DNA of 64,000 bases from assembly GCF_006443095.1 (NCBI RefSeq), contig NZ_VFWZ01000009.1, positions 378,990 to 442,989 on the forward strand. The letters run 5' to 3'. The notes below the pieces were generated by a model. It saw nothing but the letters and a program-made list of their open reading frames with translations. It was not told the origin of the DNA and made no database searches. The DNA comes from Aquimarina algicola. Lineage in GTDB: Bacteria; Bacteroidota; Bacteroidia; Flavobacteriales; Flavobacteriaceae. Shown piece after piece: positions 27,569 through 35,550 of the stretch. The position numbers and the translations under genes were made by a program. Every line of letters begins with the position of its first letter. Position 1 is the stretch's first letter.

Positions 27569-27715
27569 GCCATTGTAGAGCTTGATGATAGTACCTCTTT
27601 TGATAATTTGGTAAAAGATATCAATGCTGCCATAGACCAATATAATCAAGTAGCAAAAGACCGTATAGGTGCAAACACCCCAGAAAACGAAGAAGAAATA
27701 GAAACTACCTTATAA
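27569..27715 (+). pseudogene. In-frame continuation of the truncated gene
   Basis: After the TAA, the same frame reads AIVELDDSTSFDNLVKD...EEEIETTL and stops at 27713-27715. The composition is that of a coding tail (acidic, helical), and a terminator follows 37 bp later. A single base change, a sequencing error or stop readthrough could each explain it. Confidence 0.7.
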
Positions 27716-28373
27716 TCATCATTGTATTATATTTTTTTAAATTGGGACTAGCCCTTGAGTGTAAATACTTGAGGGTTTTTTAGTAGATAAGTTTTTTAGT
27801 TATGAGTTATGAGTTATGAGTTATGAGTTTAGAGTTATGTGAGTATTTGAGAATGTAAGGGATGCACATGAGAAAACTTCTTACTCAGTACTTTGTACCC
27901 ATTACTCTGTACTTCTAACCTTGTACTTCAACAATGTAAAATGTAAAAGTTCAAATGTAGAATGTAAAGGGAGTTTGTGAGGTCGCTTTGCTTTGAGTTT
28001 TTGAGTTATGAGTTATGAGTTTAGAGTTATGTGAGTTTTTGAGAATGTAAGGGATGCACATGAGAAAACTTCTTACTCAGTACTTTGTACCCATTACTCT
28101 GTACTTCTAACCTTGTACTTCAACAATGTAAACTCTAAACTCAACCATCTATAATCTAACTTTGTATATGAGATTCTGAATCAAGTTCAGAATGACGAAG
28201 CGATTTTACTTACTACAAATAATGACTAGGGAAGTTCAAACTGCACTTTGGGCAATAAAACCATACTCTTGGGAAGTTGATCCCATACCAATCCATCTAA
28301 AATCAACAATTTTGAGGGCTGCAAATACAAACAGCACTTTATAATAATAGTCTAACGATAAAAAATTACCCTT
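27716..28373. repeat. Non-coding repeat block 1
   Basis: A 120-bp unit occurs at 27821-27940 and again at 28013-28132, nearly identical. It starts TTATGAGTTTAGAGTTATG and runs through CTTACTCAGTACTTTGTACC. A REP-like hairpin, ATTCTGAA-tcaag-TTCAGAAT, lies at 28173-28193. From about 28230 there is a 145-bp leader also found in front of the second LRR gene. No coding potential is seen. Confidence 0.85.
27752..27783 (+). terminator. Terminator after the interrupted gene
   Basis: The stem CCCTTGAGT / ACTTGAGGG with two G-T pairs is followed by TTTTTTAGT. Confidence 0.8.
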
Positions 28374-29699
28374 ATGAAAAAGTCCCAATGGATTTCTACA
28401 ATCTTAGTATGGCTCTGTATCCCGGCAGTAGTATTATCCTTAGCTACAAGTTGTAGTAGTGATGATGATACCACTCCACCTAATGGAGAAAACCCTAACC
28501 CCGAAGAACCTACGCCACCCGAAGAAGAACTGAGTGATGCCAAGCAGATCACAGCTTTTGTATTTAGAGCTGCTGATAATGCAGCACTAGAAGAAGATGT
28601 AATCGCTACTATCGATCAGGAAGCTTTTACGGTAACCTTAGCCGTACCTTTTGGAACGAGCCTCAGGGAGTTAACCCCTGCTATTGAGCTTTCAGAAAAA
28701 GCTGCGTTGACTCCGGCTATAGAAGGGCCACAAAGTTATGCCGTACCTGTAACCTATACCATTACCGCAGAAGACGAGAGTACACAAGACTACAGGATCA
28801 CTGTATCTTTACAAGATTTAGAATTAACTGATCGCCAGATTTTAGAAAAATTCTATAACGACAATCCTGATAATACTCTAGGGTGGGATTTGAATGCCCC
28901 GAATATGGATAATTGGGAAGGAGTTGTTCATGAAAATGGAACGGTTACAGAGTTAAGAGCATCTTCTGTAAGGATTAGTGTCGTGTCTAAAGAAATAGGA
29001 GCATTGAATGATTTAAAAATTTTGAACTTAAGAAATTTTGCTCTAGGTGCATTTATAACAAATAGATTTACAAGTATTCCTGCTGAAATTGGTAATTTAA
29101 GAAAATTAGAACGATTAGCTTTAGGTAATAATGATCTTAATGAAATTCCCACAGAAATAGGGAATTTAATCAATTTGTTGTTTTTGGACTTAGGTTCAAA
29201 TGATCTTACCAATATTCCTAATGAAATAGGAAATTTAATTAGTTTAGAAAGATTAGACTTAGTTAATAATAACATTACCAGTGTTCCTATTGAAATAGGG
29301 AATTTAAGTAATTTATTGTCTTTGGATCTAAGTTCAAATGATCTTACTGAAATTCCCACAGAAATAGGAAATTTAAGTAAATTGGATTTCTTCAATTTAA
29401 GAAACAATACTCTTATTAATATACCTGTAGAAATTGGTAATTTGAATGATTTAAGATTTTTAAATTTAATTGATAACGACCTTACTAGTATTCCTACAGA
29501 AATTGGTAATTTAAGTAATTTAGAAAGTTTAGTTATATCTAATAATAACCTTAGCAGTATTCCTTCAGAGATCGGAAATTTAAGTAGTTTAAAAAATTTG
29601 TTTTTAAGTAATAACAATCTTATCAGTCTCCCTCAAGAAATATGTGATTTGGTTACCAATAATAATGTGAATCTAACCCCAGCTACTTTATGTAATTAA
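28374..29699 (+). CDS. Leucine-rich-repeat lipoprotein 1
   Basis: 441 residues: a lipoprotein signal peptide with lipobox LATSC (Cys27), an acidic linker rich in Asp, Pro and Glu, and a beta-sandwich-like domain (about 55-145, KQITAFVFRAADNA...VTYTITAEDES) like DUF5018-type modules. After an LRR cap (about 150-210, LTDRQILEKFYND) come nine or so LRRs of 23 residues with the core I-P-x-E-I-G-N-L-x-x-L-x-x-L-x-L-x-x-N-x-L-T. It is surface- or periplasm-anchored and probably binds protein or polysaccharide. A paralogue follows 2,163 bp later. Confidence 0.9.
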   Translation: MKKSQWISTILVWLCIPAVVLSLATSCSSDDDTTPPNGENPNPEEPTPPEEELSDAKQITAFVFRAADNAALEEDVIATIDQEAFTVTLAVPFGTSLRELTPAIELSEKAALTPAIEGPQSYAVPVTYTITAEDESTQDYRITVSLQDLELTDRQILEKFYNDNPDNTLGWDLNAPNMDNWEGVVHENGTVTELRASSVRISVVSKEIGALNDLKILNLRNFALGAFITNRFTSIPAEIGNLRKLERLALGNNDLNEIPTEIGNLINLLFLDLGSNDLTNIPNEIGNLISLERLDLVNNNITSVPIEIGNLSNLLSLDLSSNDLTEIPTEIGNLSKLDFFNLRNNTLINIPVEIGNLNDLRFLNLIDNDLTSIPTEIGNLSNLESLVISNNNLSSIPSEIGNLSSLKNLFLSNNNLISLPQEICDLVTNNNVNLTPATLCN

Positions 29700-30536
29700 T
29701 AAGAATTGTTTATCATAAATACCATTTTGTTTTTCTTTCAAGCCTTGTAGTCGTTTTATGCTTGCTACAAGGTTTGGTTTTTTATTAGGTTTTTTTAGGT
29801 CTGAGTGTTGAGGTTTGAGTGTTGAGGTTTTTTAGTTATGAGTGATGAGTTTAGAGTTATGTGAGTATTTGAGAATGTGAGGGATGCACATGAGAAAACT
29901 TCTTACTCAGTACTTTGTACCCATTACTCTGTACTTCTAACCTCGTACTTCAAAACTCAAGACTTAACCATCTACAATCTAACTTTGTATGTGAGGTTCT
30001 GAATCAAGTCCAGAATGATGAAGTGATTTTACTTACTACTTAGTACTCTATACTCATTACTTTGTACTTTAGAAATGTAAAATGTAAAAGTTCAAATGTA
30101 GAATGTAAAGGGAGTTTGTGAGGTCGCTTTGCTTTGAGTTTTTGAGTTATGAGTTATGAGTGATGAGTTTAGAGTTATGTGAGTATTTGAGAATGTAAGG
30201 GATGCACATGAGAAAACTTCTTACTCAGTACTTTGTACCCATTACTCTGTACTTCTAACCTTGTACTTCAACAATGTAAACTCTAAACTCAACCATCTAT
30301 AATCTAACTTTGTATATGAGATTCTGAATCAAGAATCAGAATGACGGAGCGATTTTACTTAGTACTCTATACTCACTACAAATAACGATTCGGAAGTTCA
30401 AACTGCACTTTGGGAAATAAAACCCTATGCTTGGGAAGTTGATCCCGTAAAAAATCATCCAAAAACCAGAATTTTGAAGATTGCGAATACAAACAACGCT
30501 TCATAATAAAAGTATAACAATTAAAAAATTACCCTT
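29700..30536. repeat. Non-coding repeat block 2
   Basis: Contains the third (29843-29953) and fourth (30161-30280) copies of the 120-bp unit, REP-like hairpins at 29997-30017 (imperfect) and 30321-30342, and the 145-bp conserved leader from about 30390. The order matches block 1, showing that block and LRR gene were duplicated together. No coding potential is seen. Confidence 0.85.
29739..29783 (+). terminator. Terminator after LRR gene 1
   Basis: The stem CAAGCCTTGTAG / CTACAAGGTTTG is followed by GTTTTTTAT. The same hairpin recurs after LRR gene 2. Confidence 0.8.
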
Positions 30537-31718
30537 ATGAAAAAGTCTAAATGGATTTCTACAGCCTTACTATGGCTCTGTATCCCGGCAGTAGTATTAT
30601 CATTAGCTACAGGTTGTAGTAGTGATGATGATACGACTCCACCTAATGGAGAGAACCCACCACCGACACAACCGGTAGTAGAATTAAGTGATGCTAAACA
30701 GATCACAGCTTTTGTATTTAGAGCTGCTGATAATGCAGTATTAGAAGAAGATGTAATCGCTACTATCGATCAAGAAGCTTTTACGGTAACTTTAGCTGTA
30801 CCTTTTGGAACGAGCCTTAGAGAATTGACTCCTACTATTGAGCTTTCAGAAAAAGCTGTATTAACTCCGACTGTAGAAGGTCCACAAAGTTATGCCATAC
30901 CGGTTACTTATACTATTACTGCAGAAGATGAGAGTACACAAGAGTATACAATTGCCGTGTCTTTACAAGACTTGGAATTGACTGATCGCCAGATCTTAGA
31001 GAAATTCTATAATGATAATCTAGGCAATAATTTAGGCTGGGATTTGAGCGCCCCGAATATGGATAATTGGAGTGGAGTGACCCATGAAAATGGAACGGTT
31101 ACAAGGTTGACGTTAGATTTTCGAAACATTACTATACTACCCAAAGAAATAGGAGCCTTAAATAGTTTACAAATTCTGAATTTAGGGAATCCGGTTGCTG
31201 ATCCATTTGCAGGGAACAAAATAGGTAATATTCCTGCAGAGATCGGAAATTTAAGTAATTTAGAAAGCTTAAACGTAAGATCAAATAACCTTGGTGGGAT
31301 TCCTAGAGAAATTGGTAATTTGAAGAATTTAAAAATTTTAGAATTAGGGAACAATTCTATTGCTACTATTCCTGTAGAAATCGGTAACCTAGATAATTTA
31401 GAACGTTTAGGCATGGAGAATAACAATAATCTTAATATAGTTCCTGCAGAAATAGGGGATTTAGGTAATCTAAAAGTCTTGTCATTAAGTAATAACTTTA
31501 TCTTCAATATTCCTGCAGAACTGGGAGATTTAAGTAATTTGGAAACATTAAGTTTATCAAATAATAAACTCACAAGTCTTCCGGTTGAGATTGCTAATCT
31601 AAGTAACTTAAAAGAGTTATTCTTAGGTGGCAATAACCTTACCAGTTTACCTCAAGAAGTATGTGATTTGGTAACAAATAATAATGTGAACTTTGCCCCA
31701 TCTTCTTTATGTAATTAA
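30537..31718 (+). CDS. Leucine-rich-repeat lipoprotein 2
   Basis: A 393-residue paralogue of the gene at 28374, with the same signal peptide (lipobox LATGC, Cys27), acidic linker, DUF5018-like domain and LRR cap. It has about seven 23-residue LRRs, two fewer than copy 1. The N-terminal 150 residues are nearly identical between copies, while the LRRs have diverged, as expected if the repeats are under diversifying change. It ends in the same QE-x-CDLVTNNNVN tail as copy 1. Confidence 0.9.
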   Translation: MKKSKWISTALLWLCIPAVVLSLATGCSSDDDTTPPNGENPPPTQPVVELSDAKQITAFVFRAADNAVLEEDVIATIDQEAFTVTLAVPFGTSLRELTPTIELSEKAVLTPTVEGPQSYAIPVTYTITAEDESTQEYTIAVSLQDLELTDRQILEKFYNDNLGNNLGWDLSAPNMDNWSGVTHENGTVTRLTLDFRNITILPKEIGALNSLQILNLGNPVADPFAGNKIGNIPAEIGNLSNLESLNVRSNNLGGIPREIGNLKNLKILELGNNSIATIPVEIGNLDNLERLGMENNNNLNIVPAEIGDLGNLKVLSLSNNFIFNIPAELGDLSNLETLSLSNNKLTSLPVEIANLSNLKELFLGGNNLTSLPQEVCDLVTNNNVNFAPSSLCN

Positions 31719-31757
31719 TATCAACAGTGTATTTGTAACAACAGGTTGTTGTTTTTT

Positions 31758-31803
31758 CAAGTCTTGTAGTGATTTCATGCCTAGCTACAAGGCTTGACTT
31801 TTC
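31758..31803 (+). terminator. Terminator after LRR gene 2
   Basis: The stem CAAGTCTTGTAG / CTACAAGGCTTG (one G-T pair) is followed by ACTTTTCT; it is homologous to the hairpin after LRR gene 1. Confidence 0.75.
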
Positions 31804-32060
31804 TATTAGGTTTTGGGTATGAGGTTTGAGAGGTGAGTAACTTAAAATGTAAAAGTTTAAATGTAAAGGGGGAGTGTGTGAGTATTTGCATGATTCTTTT
31901 GCTTTACAGGTGTAAATGACTCAAAAGGTATTATCATCTAAGTGCAAACAGATTTTAAATTAAAACATAAAAAAATGAAATAATTTATAGAAAAACTATA
32001 TTGTAAAACATATTACTCCTTAAATTTTTATTAAATAATGTAAACTAAAACATGCTTATT
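31804..32060. other. Non-coding stretch with repeat fragments
   Basis: Together with the terminator, the gap after LRR gene 2 is about 340 bp. It holds a short fragment of the block repeat (TTAAAATGTAAAAGTTTAAA near 31850) and an AT-rich leader for the next gene. No other signal is seen. Confidence 0.5.
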
Positions 32061-33002
32061 ATGAAAAAAAATACACTGCTATACTTATTTTTTACATTCT
32101 ATGTATTCGTTCAGAGTCAAGAAGTCAAGCATTTTTCTTCTGTTTACAAGTCTGAAACGCACGAATCAAGATACTATATGGTGTTATCAGATAATACGTT
32201 TTGGTGGTACGATCCCAAAGCACAAATATTCAAACAGAGTGAAGGGAAGGGATTGCCAAAAAATTATAATGTCAAACATTTTTCTTCTATTTATAAGTCT
32301 GAAACACACGAATCAAGGTACTATATGGTGTTATCAGATAATACATTTTGGTGGTACGATCCCAAGGCACAAATATTTAAACAAAGTATAGGGACGGGAT
32401 TGCCAAAACATTATAATGTTAAACATTTTTCTTCTATTTATAAGTCTGGAACGCACGAATCAAGGTACTACATGGTGTTATCAGATAATACATTTTGGTG
32501 GTATGACCCTAAAGCACAAATATTCAAACGAAGTGAAGGGACGGGATTGCCAAAAAATTATAATGTCAAACATTTTTCTTCTATTTATAAATCTGGAACA
32601 CACGAATCAAGGTACTACATGGTGTTATCAGATAATACATTTTGGTGGTATGATCCCAAGGCACAAATATTTAAACAAAGTATAGGGAAGGGGTTACCAA
32701 AAAATTATAATGTCAAACATTTTTCTTCTGTTTATAAATCTGAAACGCACGAATCAAGATACTATATGGTGTTATCAGATAATACATTTTGGTGGTACGA
32801 TCCCAAGACACAAATATTTAAACAAAGTTTAGGAACAGGATTACCAAAAAACTATGATGTCAAGCACTTTTCTTCTGTTTATAAATCTGAAACGCATGAA
32901 TCAAGATACTATATTGTATTATCAGATAATACATTTTGGTGGTATGACCCTAAAGCACAAATATTCAAACAAAGTAAGGGGACGGGATTGCCAAAAAGCT
33001 AG
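32061..33002 (+). CDS. Exported protein of six near-identical 49-residue repeats
   Basis: I choose the ATG at 32061 (MKKNTLLYLFFTFYVFVQSQE, a signal peptide); an ATG three codons upstream is possible. The whole mature protein is six copies of a 49-residue unit, VKHFSSVYKSETHESRYYMV-LSDNTFWWYDPKAQIFKQS then x-G-x-GLPKNYN, differing at only a few positions. At DNA level the units are 147 bp and highly similar, implying recent expansion. Each unit has the four-strand, Trp/Tyr-rich look of a beta-propeller blade (47-residue blades occur in tachylectin-2), so a six-bladed lectin-like propeller is a reasonable inference. No family is recognised. Confidence 0.75.
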   Translation: MKKNTLLYLFFTFYVFVQSQEVKHFSSVYKSETHESRYYMVLSDNTFWWYDPKAQIFKQSEGKGLPKNYNVKHFSSIYKSETHESRYYMVLSDNTFWWYDPKAQIFKQSIGTGLPKHYNVKHFSSIYKSGTHESRYYMVLSDNTFWWYDPKAQIFKRSEGTGLPKNYNVKHFSSIYKSGTHESRYYMVLSDNTFWWYDPKAQIFKQSIGKGLPKNYNVKHFSSVYKSETHESRYYMVLSDNTFWWYDPKTQIFKQSLGTGLPKNYDVKHFSSVYKSETHESRYYIVLSDNTFWWYDPKAQIFKQSKGTGLPKS

Positions 33003-33345
33003 ATCAACCTGTTGTGTATTAAAAAAATAAAATATAAAGGTTTTAAAAGTGTTTTTTGGGTTGATGAGGTCGCTTTGTTTTGGGTATGTGAGGAATGAGG
33101 TTTGAGAGAGGGCGGCATACTTCTTACTTCAAAACTCGTATTTCTGACCTTGCTTATATATGAGATTCTGAATTAAGTCCAGAATGACGAAGCAATTTTA
33201 CTCAGTACTCCTATATTTTGTACTTCTAAACTCTACAATCTAATTCGGTATTTTTAACTTTGTACTCACTACTCACTACTCACTACTCACTACTCACTAC
33301 TCACTACTCACTACTCACATACTCCAAAACTCGAGACTCACTACT
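33003..33345. repeat. Non-coding repeat block 3 with a 7-bp microsatellite
   Basis: Carries a degenerate part of the block repeat (GAGGTCGCTTTGTTTTGGG near 33067), a REP-like hairpin ATTCTGAAttaagtCCAGAAT at 33165-33185, and about eight tandem copies of ACTCACT at 33264-33318. It separates the repeat protein from the convergent recG. Confidence 0.85.
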
Positions 33346-35448
33346 TTAAGAAATATAATTCCAGATATTTTTATGCTTTGCTAATTGCCCGTAGGTGTAT
33401 AGTAATACTTTGTTTTTATCAAGTGACAGAGAAGGGTCTTCTTGTAATATTTTTACAGCATAGTGGCGAGCAGTTTTTAAGATATCATTATCTCTTACAA
33501 TATCTGCTATTTTTAGATTAAGGACACCACTTTGTTGTGTACCCATAATATCTCCCGGTCCCCTTAACTTTAAGTCAACTTCTGCAATGTCAAAACCATC
33601 ATTGGTACGTACCATGGTTTCTAAACGGGTTTTACTATCTGACGAAAGTTTGTGACCGGTCATCAAAATACAATAACTTTGTTCGGCGCCGCGCCCCACA
33701 CGACCCCGCAATTGATGTAGTTGTGATAATCCAAAACGCTCGGCACTTTCTATAATCATTACGCTGGCATTAGGTACATTTACACCCACTTCTATTACGG
33801 TAGTGGCAACCATAATCTGAGTTTCGCCTTTTACAAAACGATCCATTTCATAATCTTTGTCTGCCGGTTTCATCTGCCCATGTACAATTGATATTTGATA
33901 TTTTGGAGCAGGAAAAGACCTGGCAATACTCTCATAACCGTCCATCAAATCTTTATAATCCATAGCTTCAGATTCTTGTATCAATGGATATACAATGTAG
34001 ATTTGCCTGCCTTTTTCGATTTCGTCAGCAATAAATTTGAATACTTTGAGGCGATTGCTATCATATCGATGTACTGTTTTAATCGCTTTACGCCCCGGAG
34101 GTAATTCGTCTATAATAGAAATATCAAGGTCGCCATATAAACTCATAGCAAGTGTTCTGGGGATTGGGGTAGCGGTCATGACCAAGATATGAGGGGGATA
34201 CGTGTTTTTGCGCCATAATTTTGCCCGTTGGGCTACGCCAAATCGATGCTGTTCATCAATAATAGCAAGGCCAAGATTTTTGAATTGTACCTTATCTTCA
34301 AGAACAGCATGTGTTCCGATTAAAATATGTATTGTGCCATCTTCTAATCCTTGATGGATTTCTCTTCGTTGTTTTGTGGTCGAACTCCCCATTAATAATC
34401 GTACTTCTATATCAAGGTCTTTAGTAAGCTCTGTAATCCCTTGATAGTGTTGATTGGCCAAGATAGCAGTAGGAGCCATAAGACATGCCTGAAAATTATT
34501 ATCAATAGCCAATAGCATGGTCATTAATCCCACAATCGTTTTTCCCGAACCTACATCACCTTGCAATAGACGATTCATCTGGGCACTACTACCAATATCA
34601 TTACGGATTTCTTTGATGACCCTTTTTTGTGCATTAGTAAGATCAAAAGGAAGATGATCCTTGTAAAATGTATTAAAATATGTGCCTACTTCTGTAAAGG
34701 GAAACCCTTTGATTTTCTGTTTACGGATCAGCTTTTTAGTAATAAGCTGCAGCTGAATGTAAAATAACTCTTCAAACTTTAATCTAAATTGTGATTTGGA
34801 TAACAATTCTTGATTTTTAGGGAAATGGATATTAAAAATAGCCTCACTTTTTGAAATTAACTTCAATTCGTCCAAAATATCCTTTGATAACGTATCATAA
34901 AAACGAGCATTGGTTTCTATAAATAACTGTTGCATCATTTTACTGATGACTCTATTGGTGATCCCTTTATTAGATAATTTTTCAGTAGAAGGATATATAG
35001 GCTGCATTGCTATGCGAAGGTTTTTTTTATGTTCTTCTAGCAATTCCATTTCTGGATGTGGCATACTAAACCCATTGTAATAATTTGTTTTTCCAAAAAT
35101 TACATAAGGTGTGTTTATTTTTATATTATCACGAATCCATTTGTGTCCACGAAACCAAACCAATTCCATTTCTCCTGTATCATCAATAAACTTGGCAACT
35201 AATCGTTTTCCTCGTTTTTGCTCTACTGTTTTAAGATGTATAATCTTACCTATAATTTGTACTTCGGCAGAGTTACGTTGTAATTGATTAATCTTATAAT
35301 ATTGAGTTTTATCCAGATAACGATTCGGAAAAAGGTTGACTAAATCCTGATAGGTATGAATCCCTAATTCAGACCGCAATATAGCTGCTCTAGATGGGCC
35401 TACACCTTTTAGATAATCTATTGGAGTTTGTAAAATATTAGGATTCAT
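33346..35448 (-). CDS. recG: ATP-dependent DNA helicase RecG
   Basis: RecG remodels stalled forks and branched DNA. The start at 35448 gives 700 residues beginning MNPNILQTPIDYLKG; an upstream extension of 12 codons is unlikely. The N-terminal wedge/OB domain is followed by the SF2 helicase core with Walker A GDVGSGKT, DEQHRFGV (motif II), MTATPIPRTL (motif III), and RFGLSQLHQLRGRVGRG (motif VI), then the short TRG-region tail. The gene is divergent from the aminopeptidase and its 3' end abuts the microsatellite region. Confidence 0.97.
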   Translation of the reverse strand: MNPNILQTPIDYLKGVGPSRAAILRSELGIHTYQDLVNLFPNRYLDKTQYYKINQLQRNSAEVQIIGKIIHLKTVEQKRGKRLVAKFIDDTGEMELVWFRGHKWIRDNIKINTPYVIFGKTNYYNGFSMPHPEMELLEEHKKNLRIAMQPIYPSTEKLSNKGITNRVISKMMQQLFIETNARFYDTLSKDILDELKLISKSEAIFNIHFPKNQELLSKSQFRLKFEELFYIQLQLITKKLIRKQKIKGFPFTEVGTYFNTFYKDHLPFDLTNAQKRVIKEIRNDIGSSAQMNRLLQGDVGSGKTIVGLMTMLLAIDNNFQACLMAPTAILANQHYQGITELTKDLDIEVRLLMGSSTTKQRREIHQGLEDGTIHILIGTHAVLEDKVQFKNLGLAIIDEQHRFGVAQRAKLWRKNTYPPHILVMTATPIPRTLAMSLYGDLDISIIDELPPGRKAIKTVHRYDSNRLKVFKFIADEIEKGRQIYIVYPLIQESEAMDYKDLMDGYESIARSFPAPKYQISIVHGQMKPADKDYEMDRFVKGETQIMVATTVIEVGVNVPNASVMIIESAERFGLSQLHQLRGRVGRGAEQSYCILMTGHKLSSDSKTRLETMVRTNDGFDIAEVDLKLRGPGDIMGTQQSGVLNLKIADIVRDNDILKTARHYAVKILQEDPSLSLDKNKVLLYTYGQLAKHKNIWNYIS

Positions 35449-35550
35449 TACAGCGAATATAATACTTATCATCACATATATCAATGCATATCATGTCACA
35501 TAAACAGACTATTTTCGTTATTTTGGCAGAACATTTGATCAAAGTGAACT

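Noticed and set aside
28928-29617. Long antisense frame over LRR gene 1 (229 codons)
   Set aside because: It mirrors the 69-bp LRR periodicity, has no start context or family, and a similar frame occurs antisense to LRR gene 2; the sense product has a signal peptide and clear domains.
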